Notes: generated by a model not told the origin, from the letters alone. Positions 40,788 to 51,519 are shown, counted from the first letter of the stretch. The stretch is 64,000 bases of DNA from Peterkaempfera podocarpi (GCF_042466665.1 NZ_CP162102.1:3162001-3226000), one strand, 5' to 3'. Numbers and translations: made by a program.

Positions 40788-41783
40788 TCAGTTCCCCTTG
40801 GGATCGAGCGCGTCGCGCAGACCGTCGCCGAAGAGATTGAAGGCAAGGACGGTCACGAAAATGGCGAGACCCGGAACCACCATGTAGGTCGGGTCGACCT
40901 GGTACGTGCTCACCGCGTCCGAGAGCATCTGCCCCCAGGACGGCGTCGGCGGCTTCACCCCGACGCCGAGGAAGCTGAGGGCGGCTTCGCTGAGGATGTT
41001 GGTGGGGATGATCAGCGTGGCATAGACCAGCACCGGGGCCACCAGGTTGGGGAAGAGCTCCTTGGCGAGGATGTGGCCGGGGCCTGCCCCTATGCTCTTG
41101 GCCGCGTCCACGAACTCCCGCTCGCGCAGCGAGAGGGTCTGGCCGCGGACGATACGTCCGATGTACGGCCAGCCGAAGAAGCCGATGACCGTCACCAGCA
41201 CCCCGATGCGGACTCCGCTGCCACTGAGGCCGAGCACCTTGTCGGGCAGGACGGAGACCAGCGCGATGCTGAAGAGCAGCTGCGGGAAGGCGAGCAGCAC
41301 ATCCATCACACGGCTGATCACCGCGTCGACCCAGCCGCCGAAGTAGCCGGCGGCAAGGCCCATCGCGACACCGATGACCACGGAGACGCCGGCGGCGAGG
41401 AAGGCGACCAGCAACGACACCCGGGCGCCGTACACGATGCGGCTGAACACGTCCCGGCCGAACGTCGGGTCGACGCCCAGCAGGAACTTGCTGCTCATTC
41501 CGCCGAACGCGCCCTTGGGCGTTCCCAGGTTGGGGTCGATCTGGTCGCTGTGCGGGAGGTCCACGGGATACCCGAAGATGTGGGTGATCACCGGCGCGAG
41601 CACCGCAACCATGATCAGCACCACGACCACGATGCCGCCCGTGAGGGCAACCTTGTCGCGCTTGAGGCGGTCCCATGCGATGCGCCCGGGCGATCGGCCC
41701 TGGATCTTCTTTCCCTGCACCTCAGGCAGTTGCTCGGGAACCGCAAGTGTCGCGGTTCCGCTGTCGTGCAGTGGAGCAGTCAT
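40788..41783 (-). CDS. Oligopeptide ABC transporter permease (OppC/DppC type)
   Basis: The first gene of the importer operon, 331 aa. A cytoplasmic N-terminus of about 45 residues containing GRIAWDRLKRDKVALTG is followed by GIVVVVLIMVAVLAPVI and five more membrane segments. The loop LLGVDPTFGRDVFSRIVYGARVSL is the OppC N-terminal signature, and the EAA loop is EREFVDAAKSIGAGPGHILAKELFPNL. The ATG at 41781-41783 fits family length. The upstream 639-bp gap should contain the operon promoter. Confidence 0.93.
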   Translation of the reverse strand: MTAPLHDSGTATLAVPEQLPEVQGKKIQGRSPGRIAWDRLKRDKVALTGGIVVVVLIMVAVLAPVITHIFGYPVDLPHSDQIDPNLGTPKGAFGGMSSKFLLGVDPTFGRDVFSRIVYGARVSLLVAFLAAGVSVVIGVAMGLAAGYFGGWVDAVISRVMDVLLAFPQLLFSIALVSVLPDKVLGLSGSGVRIGVLVTVIGFFGWPYIGRIVRGQTLSLREREFVDAAKSIGAGPGHILAKELFPNLVAPVLVYATLIIPTNILSEAALSFLGVGVKPPTPSWGQMLSDAVSTYQVDPTYMVVPGLAIFVTVLAFNLFGDGLRDALDPKGN

Positions 41784-42422
41784 GTTGGTAGAGACCCCCT
41801 AGCCGGCGGTGACCGGCACGCGGTGCCCAGACCGCCCTGCCTGCCGGACCCGGTGATGACGGGAGCGGCGGCGCGAAGCGGTCGCAGTTCACGGATGGTG
41901 CCTGGGTGCAGTGGTGCGGCGTTGCGGATGGAGCGTCGGACGTTGCGGGATCCGTCCGCGCCGCCGCCCTGGTGGGGCAGCGTCAGTGCATGCGCGGAAA
42001 CGGTTCACCGGTGATCGTGCGGACTGGGCCCGGGGTGAGGGCCGTCGCTACGGAGCACCGGTTTTTGGTGCGTCGCGCGAGGCGTCCTCGACTCACGGCG
42101 TGCGGCGCAACTCTGCTTCGTCCGGATAGCGGTGCGCCAGACCCATTCGGCGATGTTTGCATAACTGTGATCTGCCTGCATGCACACTCGACACCTGCGA
42201 ATGGAGCTCTTCATGCGCCCGTAACACTCAGCACACACCGCAGGCGGACGCGAGTAGACCCACGCCCCCTACCTACCCCTCCAGCAACTGCTCCGACATT
42301 CTCCCCCGGACATGTCATTGCAACACCTCAAGTTTTGACCAGAGTTCGGACATTCGCCAGGCGCATGGCAATGAGTTCCCGGAGCGTCCCCGAAGAGGCG
42401 TCCGGCGGTACCGTCGGGTCCC
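41784..42422. other. Long intergenic region between the opp operon and the DUF885 gene
   Basis: A 639-bp divergent promoter region. No credible gene is present; short open frames lack family resemblance and ribosome binding sites. Parts (about 42060-42360) are less G+C-rich than the surroundings, as expected for promoters. A TTTTGACC element at 42334-42340 is a possible -35 for the plus-strand gene, but no good -10 follows. No riboswitch was recognised. Confidence 0.5.
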
Positions 42423-43952
42423 ATGGAGCAGCGCCTGCGCGCGGTGTGCGACCTGATGGTCCCGACCGTCCGCGAGATGGCCGGACGGCACGAGTACGAC
42501 GGACGGGTGCAGGACCTCTCCCCCGACGGTGTGCGGGCGGGCCTGGCGGCCGTGCGGCGGGCCCGCGCGGCAGCGGACGGGACGGTGGTCGCCGGCTCGC
42601 ACGACGACGCCCAACTGACCGTCTTCGAGGAGGCCCTGGAGGCCCAGCTGGGCACCCTCCAACTGCACCGCCGCGACCCCTACCTCCATCTCTCCAACCT
42701 CGAACTCGCCTGCTACGAAAGGGCCTACGCCCCCGCCGAGGAGCGCGCCATCGCCCGCCGGCGCCATCTGGCCGCCTGGCCGGACGCCGTGGACGCCGCC
42801 ATCGCCGCCCTGGACCGGCTCTCCGCCCCCGTCGCGGCAGCCCTGCTGGGCGCGGTCCGCGGGCTGGCCGCGGGCCTGGACCCCGCGCAGGGGCCCGAGA
42901 CCCAGGACGCCCTGGCCGCCCATGCCCGGCTGGTCGGCCATGTGGCCCAGGCGGCAGAGCGCGGGGAGCCGGAGTTCGCCCTGGGAGCGGACGCCCTGGC
43001 GATGCTGATGGGCAGCCAGGAAGGTCTGCCGGTCGACCTCGGACGGCTCGCCGAACGCGCCGGCGCCGAACGCGAGCGGCTGCGCGACCTGCTCGCCGAG
43101 GCCTGCCGGGCACTGGATCCGGTACGCACCCCCGCCGAGCTGGTCCCCGAGCTGCTCACCGACCACCCCGCGCCGGACCAGGTGGTCCCCGAGGCCGCCC
43201 GGCTGACCGAGGAGCTGCTCGCCTTCACCCGCGAGCACCACCTCGCCCCGTACACCGACGGCAGCTGCCTGGTGGGCCCCGCACCCGAGTCACGGCGCTG
43301 GTCGACGGCCATGCTGACCTGGGCGGGGCCGGACGAACCCGACGCGCCCTCCTGGTACCACGTGACCCCGCCGGACCCCGACTGGCCGCCCGGCACCGCC
43401 GAGGAGTGGCTCACCGTCTTCTCCCGCACCACCCTGCCCGCGATCACCGCCCATGAGGTCGCCCCGGGCCACTTCGCGCACGGCCGGGCGCTGCGCCGCG
43501 CCGCCACCCCGGTCCGCCGCACCCTGCACTCACTGGCCTTCTGCGAGGGCTGGGCGCACTATGCGGAGCAGGTCTGCCTGGAGGAGGGCTTCCGGGCCGG
43601 CGACGCCCGGTTCGCGGCGGGGGTGGCCCTGGAGGCCCTGGTCCGGGTCACCCGGCTGTCCTGCGCCATCGGACTGCACACCGGCGCCATGGACGTCGCG
43701 GAGGCCACCCGCCGCTTTATGACCGACGCCCATCTGCCCCGGGCCGGAGCGGCGGCCGAGGCCCGGCGGGGGACCTTCGACGCCGGCTACGGGCGCTACA
43801 CCTGGGGCAAGTTGGAGATCCTCGCGCTGCGCGAACGCACCCGCGCCGCCGCCGGCGCCGGCTTCACCCTGCCGCGCTTCCATGCGGCGCTGCTGAAGCT
43901 GGGCAGTCCGCCACTGGGACTGCTGCCGGCGCGGGGGCTGCCACTGGGCTGA
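42423..43952 (+). CDS. DUF885-family protein, probable metal-dependent hydrolase
   Basis: The 509-aa, mostly helical, acidic protein carries AITAHEVAPGHFAHG (HExxxGH, His344-His350) and SLAFCEGWAHYAEQVCLEEG, the two conserved metal-site blocks of DUF885. Some relatives are annotated as metallopeptidases, but substrates are generally unknown. No signal peptide is visible, so it is probably cytoplasmic. The ATG at 42423-42425 is taken because MEQRLRAVCDLMVP starts the family fold. It ends 7 bp before the convergent SseB-like gene, with no terminator between. Confidence 0.85.
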   Translation: MEQRLRAVCDLMVPTVREMAGRHEYDGRVQDLSPDGVRAGLAAVRRARAAADGTVVAGSHDDAQLTVFEEALEAQLGTLQLHRRDPYLHLSNLELACYERAYAPAEERAIARRRHLAAWPDAVDAAIAALDRLSAPVAAALLGAVRGLAAGLDPAQGPETQDALAAHARLVGHVAQAAERGEPEFALGADALAMLMGSQEGLPVDLGRLAERAGAERERLRDLLAEACRALDPVRTPAELVPELLTDHPAPDQVVPEAARLTEELLAFTREHHLAPYTDGSCLVGPAPESRRWSTAMLTWAGPDEPDAPSWYHVTPPDPDWPPGTAEEWLTVFSRTTLPAITAHEVAPGHFAHGRALRRAATPVRRTLHSLAFCEGWAHYAEQVCLEEGFRAGDARFAAGVALEALVRVTRLSCAIGLHTGAMDVAEATRRFMTDAHLPRAGAAAEARRGTFDAGYGRYTWGKLEILALRERTRAAAGAGFTLPRFHAALLKLGSPPLGLLPARGLPLG

Positions 43953-43959
43953 CGGAAGG

Positions 43960-44892
43960 TCAGCGAGGGGGATAGCCCGGCCACTGCGGCTGGGCGGGCG
44001 GCGGTCCCTGCGGATAGCCGGGCGGCGGACCGGCCGGCGGGGGGTAGCCGTACTGGTGGCCCGGCTGCGGCTGTCCCGGCTGCGGGTAGCCGTACCCCGG
44101 CGGCGGGCCCGGCGGCTGCGGGGCGGCCGGCCCCTGCGCGGACCCGGCCATCAACTCCCGGTCGAAGAACGGCCGGGCGTACGCGGCCATCCACATCGCC
44201 ACCGGGTCGTACTCGTCGGCCATCGCCACCGTGGAGACCGCGAGCCCTTCGGGCGCCACCGCGATGGAGCGCTGCATCATGGCGCGCACCGCCTCCACGG
44301 CCTGCGGCCCGGTGTCGTAGAGGTCCAGACCGATCGCCAGATACGGCTCCCCGAGCACCGGGCGCACCCACGCCCGGCGCAGCGCCCGCACCACCGGGGT
44401 GGCATAGGCCTGCTGGGTGAGCAGCGCATAGTAGTGCGGCGCCTGCACCTGCGGCTCGGAGACCGCCAGCGGGCCTGCGGGCAGCCGGTCCAGGCCGGCG
44501 GCGATCCGCCGCAGATCGGCCCAGGGCACCCCGACCCCGCCACCGGGGGCGTGCGGGTCCAGCCACAGGCCCCAGCGGTCCCGGTAGAGGGTGGCGGCCA
44601 CCTCCCGGCCCGCGATCTGCTCATGGGCGCGGCTCCAGCCACTGGCCGCGAGCTGCTCGGGCGAGGTCACACAGGGCACATAGTTGTGCCCGCCGATCTC
44701 CATGTTCCCGTACTGCGCGTCGGGACTGCCCGGGCTGCCCTGCCAGAGCAGCATCCACACCTGGCCCTCGGCGATGGCCTGCAACAGCGCCTCGTACGCG
44801 TCATAGCGGCCCGGCGCCACCTCCCGCAGCGCGCGCTCCACCGAGCCATGGGCCCACTGCCCGTGCGCGCCGCCTGCCGCTCCCGCGCTCAA
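43960..44892 (-). CDS. SseB-like protein with Pro/Gly/Tyr-rich tail
   Basis: The 310-aa protein belongs to the 'enhanced serine sensitivity' (SseB) group. An N-terminal SseB-like domain (about 15-150: VWMLLWQGSPGSPDAQYGNM, NYVPCVTSPEQLAASGW, GVGVPWADLRRIAAGL) is followed by an SseB C-terminal-like domain (QVQAPHYYALLTQQAYATPV, RRAWVRPVLGEPYLAIGLDLY). It ends in about 60 residues of repeats such as PPGYGYPQPGQPQPG. In E. coli SseB overexpression changes serine sensitivity, but the biochemical role is unknown. The TTG at 44890-44892 has AAGGTGAG about 5 nt upstream. It is close to the glycine/serine operon and next to a second SseB-like gene. Confidence 0.82.
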   Translation of the reverse strand: MSAGAAGGAHGQWAHGSVERALREVAPGRYDAYEALLQAIAEGQVWMLLWQGSPGSPDAQYGNMEIGGHNYVPCVTSPEQLAASGWSRAHEQIAGREVAATLYRDRWGLWLDPHAPGGGVGVPWADLRRIAAGLDRLPAGPLAVSEPQVQAPHYYALLTQQAYATPVVRALRRAWVRPVLGEPYLAIGLDLYDTGPQAVEAVRAMMQRSIAVAPEGLAVSTVAMADEYDPVAMWMAAYARPFFDRELMAGSAQGPAAPQPPGPPPGYGYPQPGQPQPGHQYGYPPPAGPPPGYPQGPPPAQPQWPGYPPR

Positions 44893-44969
44893 CTCCGCCT
44901 CACCTTCTGACTGCGTCCGGCAGCACCCTAAGGGTCACCGGCCATGGACGTCATGCCGCCCGGCCGTGC

Positions 44970-45767
44970 TCAGGCCCGGGTGAAGAACGGAGTCACATAC
45001 TCCGCCAGCCAGTCCCCCACCGGGTCCTGGGCGATGTCCAGCAGCACGATGTTCACCTGCCACGGCAGCGGCGCGGCGCCCAGGGCGCGGCCCAGCGCCT
45101 CGGTGGCCGCCGCCTTGTCCTCCTGCTGCCAGCGGTCCAGCTCCACACCGATGAAGAGGACGGGCTGCTCCCCCTCCACCGAGGCCAGTGCCCGGCGGGC
45201 AGTCAGCACCACCGGGGTGAACGCCAGCTCGGCGGCGGCCGCCGCCAGGAAGTCGACCGGGTCCTCATGCAGCCCGGGCTCGCGCAGCGCCACCCTGGCG
45301 CCCGGCGCCGGGGCCACCGCCCAGCGGTCGTCCTGCGGGCCCCGGCACAGCTCGTGCACGCCCTCGGGGGGCACCGGCACCCCCACCGGCGCATCGGGGT
45401 TGACCGCGATCCCCACCCCCACCGGCAGCCCCCGGGCGAACTCCCACATCGGCGCCACGGTGAACGCCATCCCGCCGGCGATCCGCTGGAAGGTCTCCGC
45501 CGAACTGAAGACAGGTACATAGGGGGCGCCGGCCAGCTCGATCGAGGGCAGGTCCAGACCCGGGCCGTCCGGGCCGCCGCCCGCCGGCAGCGGCACCCAC
45601 ACCTGGCTGCGGGCCAGCACCTCGAACACCCTCGGAGTCGCCCCCGGGTCACCGAGCGCCGCCGACAGCACCTGCTCCAGCTCATTGGCGGGCCAGCCCC
45701 CGCCCTGCATCCACTGCCCCGCCGCCGCGTGCTCGACCGGTACGCCACCGCCTGCCGGAAAGCCCAT
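44970..45767 (-). CDS. Second SseB-like protein
   Basis: A 265-aa paralogue of the neighbouring SseB-like protein, without the repeat tail. The N-terminal domain has ELEQVLSAALGDPGATPRVF, VLARSQVWVPLPAG, YVPVFSSAETFQRI and VGIAVNPDAPVGVPVPPEGV. The C-terminal domain contains VALREPGLHEDPVDFLAAAA and VLFIGVELDRWQQED. The ATG at 45765-45767 was chosen; sequence further upstream in frame is Cys/Pro/Arg-rich and not protein-like. It lies 77 bp upstream of the other SseB gene on the same strand, probably co-transcribed. Confidence 0.82.
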   Translation of the reverse strand: MGFPAGGGVPVEHAAAGQWMQGGGWPANELEQVLSAALGDPGATPRVFEVLARSQVWVPLPAGGGPDGPGLDLPSIELAGAPYVPVFSSAETFQRIAGGMAFTVAPMWEFARGLPVGVGIAVNPDAPVGVPVPPEGVHELCRGPQDDRWAVAPAPGARVALREPGLHEDPVDFLAAAAAELAFTPVVLTARRALASVEGEQPVLFIGVELDRWQQEDKAAATEALGRALGAAPLPWQVNIVLLDIAQDPVGDWLAEYVTPFFTRA

Positions 45768-45915
45768 CTGCCCTGTACCGCCGTTCTCGCCATGCCCTGC
45801 CGGGACCCCACCGCACCTTAGTCCGCGCCCGGTACGGGCAGCCAGGCAACACCTCGGCCGCGGCCGCAAGCAGCCCCGAACGGTCGGCGGCCGTCTGCCG
45901 GGGCCGGGCCGGAGC

Positions 45916-46536
45916 TCAGCCGAACCGCAGCGGGGGCGAGGCCCGGGCCGCCGGGCGGTCCAGCAGCACCGCCGACACCGCCCCGCCCGGCAGCCCCCGC
46001 CCGGTCTCGGCGGCCCCCTGCACCTGGGCCAGCAGCCGCCGCCACCCTGCCCGGTGCCGGGCGAAGGCGGCGGCGGGGACGGTCCGTCCCCGGGCCAGCT
46101 GACCGCAGACCGCGGACTCCGGGTCCACGTCCAGCAGCAGCAGATGCAGCTCCCGGCCCTGCCGACGCGCCTCCCGGCCGAGCCAGCTGCGCACCCACCG
46201 CTGCGCACCGCAGTCGTGCACCACCAGCGGGCCGCCGCCGCGCACCGCTCGCCGCAGCCGCCAGAAGTGGGCGGCCCGCACCAGCGGGCGGTAGACCGGG
46301 TACGGCAGCCAGCAGGGCAGCCGGCGGGCGTACTCCGCGCGGACGTCGTGCGAGTCCACCCGGCCGACGCCCGCGGCGGCCCGCCGTATCAGGGTGCTCT
46401 TACCGCTGCCCGGCAGCCCCGAGACCACCACCAGGTCCTCCGCCGGATAGTGCAGCTCCCGGCCGTCCGGCAGGCCGCGCAGATCGTGCACCCCGCGCGG
46501 GCGCAGCGGTGCCGGCCAGCCGCTCTCCCCTGTCAC
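45916..46536 (-). CDS. P-loop NTPase (AAA/kinase-like)
   Basis: This 206-aa protein has Walker A GLPGSGKS at 40-47 and a short kinase-like fold (DSHDVRAEYARRLPCWLPYP, PLVVHDCGAQRWVRSWLG, LHLLLLDVDPESAVCGQLAR). It resembles small P-loop kinases that act on nucleotides or tRNA, but the substrate is unknown. The GTG at 46534-46536 has GGAGGGGGG upstream. It runs in the same direction as the two SseB genes and is divergent from the riboswitch-controlled gcvT operon. Confidence 0.78.
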   Translation of the reverse strand: MTGESGWPAPLRPRGVHDLRGLPDGRELHYPAEDLVVVSGLPGSGKSTLIRRAAAGVGRVDSHDVRAEYARRLPCWLPYPVYRPLVRAAHFWRLRRAVRGGGPLVVHDCGAQRWVRSWLGREARRQGRELHLLLLDVDPESAVCGQLARGRTVPAAAFARHRAGWRRLLAQVQGAAETGRGLPGGAVSAVLLDRPAARASPPLRFG

Positions 46537-46695
46537 CCCGGATCCCCCCTCCGGCGTCCGAATGCCAAGGACACATCCCGAATACACCAAGGAACAGTAA
46601 GGAACGACCCCTCGCAAGGCCCGGACATACCGCCCTCGCGCCACCGACCGCGCCGTGTCATGATGGGCGCGCCCAACTCCATACCGGCCGTTCGA

Positions 46696-46928
46696 ACCCG
46701 CGCGGGAGAGCCCGGCCGTCCGAGACCCGACCTGCGTCGGGACCGGACGAAGTCGGCGCCGAAGGAGCAACTCCTCCCCGGAATCTCTCAGGCACAGCTA
46801 CCGCGCGGGCGAGGCACATCTGGAAAGCGGACACGGTCAGCCGTGCTCCCACCCACGGTGCAAGCCCCCACCGCCCCCGGGCGGCGGCGGTGAAGCTCTC
46901 AGGTTGCAACGACAGATGGGGAGAGCCG
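46696..46928 (+). ncRNA. Glycine riboswitch (tandem aptamers)
   Basis: The first aptamer carries the hallmark elements GCGCGGGAGAG, GCCGAAGGAGCAA, ATCTCTCAGGCA and CATCTGGAAAGCGG (46700-46830). A second half contains GGTGAAGCTCTCAGGTTGC and GACAGATGGGGAGAGCC (about 46845-46928), the second aptamer of the usual tandem arrangement. It ends 86 bp before gcvT, in the position where glycine riboswitches control the glycine cleavage genes, normally turning them on with glycine. Confidence 0.9.
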
Positions 46929-47013
46929 AGCCGCCGCATGCCCTGCTGTGCATGCCCTGCCGGTCCGCACACCCATCGCCGAGAGCCCAGCTGCCCACCG
47001 GAGGAGCACACCC

Positions 47014-48138
47014 ATGAACGCCGGCCCCCGCCGTACCGCCCTGGACGCCGTCCACCGCGCCCTCGGCGCCACCATGACCGACTTCGCCGGGTGGGACATG
47101 CCGCTGCGCTACGGCAGCGAGCGCGAGGAGCACAACGCCGTCCGCACCCGGGCGGGCCTCTTCGACCTCTCCCACATGGGCGAGATCACCCTCAGCGGCC
47201 CCCAGGCCGGCGAGGCGCTGGACCACGCCCTGGTCGGCTTTGTCTCCGCGCTCGGCCTGCACCGCGCCCGCTACACCATGATCTGCGCCGAGGACGGCGG
47301 CATCCTGGACGACCTGATCGTCTACCGCACCGGGGACGAGACCTTCCTGGTGGTGGCCAACGCCTCCAACGCCCAGGTGGTGCTGGACGAGCTGACCGCC
47401 CGCGCCGCCGGTTTCGACGCGGCCGTCCGCGACGACCGGGACGCCTATGCGCTGATCGCGGTCCAGGGCCCCGAGGCGGCCGGGATCCTCGGCTCGCTCA
47501 CCGACGCCGACCTCGCGGGTCTGAAGTACTACGCCTGCCTGCCCGCCACCGTGGCCGGCCGTGAGGTGCTCCTCGCCCGGACGGGCTACACCGGCGAGGA
47601 CGGCTTCGAGGTCTTCGCCGCCCCGGCCGACGCCGAGCACCTGTGGCAGCAGCTGAGCGAGGCCGGGTCCGGCCGCGGGCTGGTGCCCTGCGGCCTGTCC
47701 TGCCGCGACACGCTGCGGCTGGAGGCCGGTATGCCGCTGTACGGGCATGAGCTGACCAGCGGCACCACCCCGTTCGACGCCGGACTGGGCCGGGTGGTCC
47801 GGTTCGACAAGACCACCGGCGACGGCGGCTTCGTCGGCCGTGCCGCCCTGGAGAAGGCCGCCGCCGACGCCGAGGCCAACCCGCCGCGCAAGCTGGTCGG
47901 ACTGGTCTCCGAGGGCCGCCGGGTCCCCCGCGCGGGCTACTCCGTGGTGTCGGCCACCGGCGAGGTGATCGGCGAGGTCACCTCCGGCGCGCCGTCCCCG
48001 ACCCTCGGCAGGCCGATCGCCATCGCCTATGTGGACGCCGCCCACGCCGCCCCGGGCAGCACGGTGGCCGTGGACGTCCGCGGCACCCATGAGCCCGTCG
48101 GGGTCGTGGCGCTGCCCTTCTACAAGCGCGCCCGCTGA
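47014..48138 (+). CDS. gcvT: Glycine cleavage system T protein (aminomethyltransferase)
   Basis: GcvT transfers the methylene group from aminomethyl-lipoyl GcvH to tetrahydrofolate, releasing ammonia. From the ATG at 47014-47016, with GGAGGAGC upstream, it is 374 aa. It shows DFAGWDMPLRYGSEREEHNA, VRTRAGLFDLSHMGEITLSG, YTMICAEDGGILDDLIVYR, ARTGYTGEDGFEVFA and CRDTLRLEAGMPLYGHEL, the folate-binding Asp/Glu/Arg blocks. It is first in the riboswitch-led operon gcvT-gcvH-glyA-sdaA. An in-frame ATG at 46948 falls 20 nt after the riboswitch and would give an atypical N-terminus. Confidence 0.96.
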   Translation: MNAGPRRTALDAVHRALGATMTDFAGWDMPLRYGSEREEHNAVRTRAGLFDLSHMGEITLSGPQAGEALDHALVGFVSALGLHRARYTMICAEDGGILDDLIVYRTGDETFLVVANASNAQVVLDELTARAAGFDAAVRDDRDAYALIAVQGPEAAGILGSLTDADLAGLKYYACLPATVAGREVLLARTGYTGEDGFEVFAAPADAEHLWQQLSEAGSGRGLVPCGLSCRDTLRLEAGMPLYGHELTSGTTPFDAGLGRVVRFDKTTGDGGFVGRAALEKAAADAEANPPRKLVGLVSEGRRVPRAGYSVVSATGEVIGEVTSGAPSPTLGRPIAIAYVDAAHAAPGSTVAVDVRGTHEPVGVVALPFYKRAR

Positions 48139-48216
48139 GCGCCCGCTTCACTTGATCCAAGGCCGTCCCCCGGCCCGTTTCGCCGTACCCGCACCCCATC
48201 CTGGAGAATTGCCGCC

Positions 48217-48594
48217 ATGAGCAACCCGCAGCACCTGCAGTACAGCAAGGAGCACGAGTGGCTGACCGCCCCGGAGGGCGGCGTGTCCACCGTAGGCATC
48301 ACCGCCCACGCCGCCGACGCGCTCGGCGATGTGGTCTTCGTGCAGCTTCCCGAGGTCGGCCAGGCCGTCACCGCCGGTGAGCCGTGCGGCGAGCTCGAGT
48401 CCACCAAGTCGGTCAGCGACCTGTACTCCCCCGCCTCCGGCGAGGTGGCCGAGGTCAACCAGGCCGTGGTGGACGACCCCGCGCTCGTGAACTCCGGCCC
48501 GTTCGAGGACGGCTGGCTGTTCAAGGTCCGGCTCGACGGCGACCCCGAGGGCCTGCTGAGCGCCGAGGAGTACACCGCCTTCATCGGCGGCTGA
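48217..48594 (+). CDS. gcvH: Glycine cleavage system H protein
   Basis: GcvH carries the lipoyl arm that shuttles the aminomethyl intermediate. The 125-aa protein has EHEWLTAPEGGVSTVGITAH and the lipoyl-lysine site GELESTKSVSDLYSP with Lys64, then FEDGWLFKVRLDGDPEGLLS. It begins at ATG 48217-48219, 78 bp after the gcvT stop. GcvP and GcvL are not in this window. Confidence 0.96.
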   Translation: MSNPQHLQYSKEHEWLTAPEGGVSTVGITAHAADALGDVVFVQLPEVGQAVTAGEPCGELESTKSVSDLYSPASGEVAEVNQAVVDDPALVNSGPFEDGWLFKVRLDGDPEGLLSAEEYTAFIGG

Positions 48595-48689
48595 ACCCCG
48601 ACGGCATCCCCGCAGCGGCCGCAGCCGGGGGAACCCTGCGCTGCGGCCGCCCCGGTCTCCCCGCCCGCCCCTTCACCGGAAGACCCCTG

Positions 48690-49958
48690 ATGACGGTTCT
48701 CAACCAGTCCCTGCACGCACTCGACCCCGAGGTCGCCGCCGCGGTCGACGCCGAGCTGCACCGCCAGCAGACCACCCTCGAGATGATCGCCTCCGAGAAC
48801 TTCGCCCCGGTGGCGGTCATGGAGGCGCAGGGTTCGGTCCTCACCAACAAGTACGCCGAGGGCTACCCCGGCCGCCGCTACTACGGCGGCTGCGAGCACG
48901 TCGACGTGGTCGAGCAGATCGCGATCGACCGCATCAAGGAGCTGTTCGGCGCCGAGGCGGCCAACGTCCAGCCCCACTCCGGCGCGCAGGCCAACGCGGC
49001 CGCGATGTTCGCGCTGCTCCAGCCCGGCGACACCATCCTGGGCCTGGACCTGGCGCACGGCGGGCACCTCACCCACGGCATGCGGATCAACTTCTCCGGC
49101 AAGCTCTACAACGTGGCCGCGTACCACGTCGACGAGAAGACCAACCTGGTCGACATGGACGAGGTGGAGCGCCTCGCCAAGGAGCACCGCCCCAAGCTGA
49201 TCGTGGCCGGCTGGTCCGCCTACCCGCGCCAGCTGGACTTCGCCGCCTTCCGCCGGATCGCCGACGAGGTCGGCGCCTATCTGATGGTGGACATGGCGCA
49301 CTTCGCCGGCCTGGTGGCGGCGGGCCTGCACCCGTCGCCGGTGCCGTACGCGGACGTGGTCACCACCACCACCCACAAGACGCTGGGCGGCCCCCGCGGC
49401 GGTGTCATCCTCTCCAAGGCCGAGCTGGCCAAGAAGATCAACTCCGCGGTCTTCCCCGGCCAGCAGGGCGGCCCGCTGGAGCATGTGATCGCCGCCAAGG
49501 CGGTCGCCTTCAAGGTGGCGGCGTCCGAGGAGTTCAAGGAGCGCCAGCAGCGCACCCTGGACGGCTCGAAGATCCTCGCCGAGCGCCTCTCCCAGCAGGA
49601 CATGGCGGACGCGGGCGTCGCGGTCCTCTCCGGCGGCACTGACGTCCACCTGGTCCTGGTGGACCTGCGCAACAGCGAGCTGGACGGCAAGCAGGCCGAG
49701 GACCGGCTGCACGAGGTCGGCATCACGGTCAACCGCAATGCCGTCCCCTTCGACCCGCGTCCGCCGATGGTCACCTCCGGCCTGCGCATCGGCACCCCCG
49801 CGCTGGCCACCCGCGGCTTCCAGGCGGAGGACTTCCGTGAGGTCGCCGATGTGATCGCGGAGGCCCTCAAGCCGGACTTCGACCCGGCCAAGGCCGAGTC
49901 GCTGAAGGCCCGCGTCACCGCGCTGGCCGCCAAGCACCCGCTCTACCCGGAGCTGTAA
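48690..49958 (+). CDS. glyA: Serine hydroxymethyltransferase
   Basis: GlyA interconverts serine and glycine with tetrahydrofolate. The ATG at 48690-48692 gives 422 aa opening MTVLNQSLHALDPEVAAAVD. Motifs: TLEMIASENFAPVAVMEAQG, YAEGYPGRRYYGGCEHVDVV, NVQPHSGAQANAAAM, MVDMAHFAGLVAAGLHPSP and the PLP-lysine segment VVTTTTHKTLGGPRGG. It is third in the glycine-responsive operon, 95 bp after gcvH, linking glycine cleavage to serine supply. Confidence 0.96.
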   Translation: MTVLNQSLHALDPEVAAAVDAELHRQQTTLEMIASENFAPVAVMEAQGSVLTNKYAEGYPGRRYYGGCEHVDVVEQIAIDRIKELFGAEAANVQPHSGAQANAAAMFALLQPGDTILGLDLAHGGHLTHGMRINFSGKLYNVAAYHVDEKTNLVDMDEVERLAKEHRPKLIVAGWSAYPRQLDFAAFRRIADEVGAYLMVDMAHFAGLVAAGLHPSPVPYADVVTTTTHKTLGGPRGGVILSKAELAKKINSAVFPGQQGGPLEHVIAAKAVAFKVAASEEFKERQQRTLDGSKILAERLSQQDMADAGVAVLSGGTDVHLVLVDLRNSELDGKQAEDRLHEVGITVNRNAVPFDPRPPMVTSGLRIGTPALATRGFQAEDFREVADVIAEALKPDFDPAKAESLKARVTALAAKHPLYPEL

Positions 49959-50124
49959 GCCGGACGAACCGGGCACACTGGGGGGCGGGACGGCGAGACC
50001 CGCCGGCCCGCCCCTCCATGTCCGCCGTACCCCTGCCCGTCACACTCCGCCCCGACACCCCGGTGCCCGGACTGGACGGGCCCGCCTTCCCCACCACCGT
50101 GGGGATGAACCGGAGTCCGCCACC

Positions 50125-51519
<1,395 letters not shown>

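Noticed and set aside
41906..43456. Long plus-strand frame overlapping the start of the DUF885 gene
   Set aside because: Arg/Pro-rich translation without motifs; the DUF885 frame has conserved metal-site blocks.
46688..46700. tRNA T-loop-like GTTCGAACCC
   Set aside because: No acceptor, D or anticodon arms could be built around it; it lies at the edge of the glycine riboswitch.
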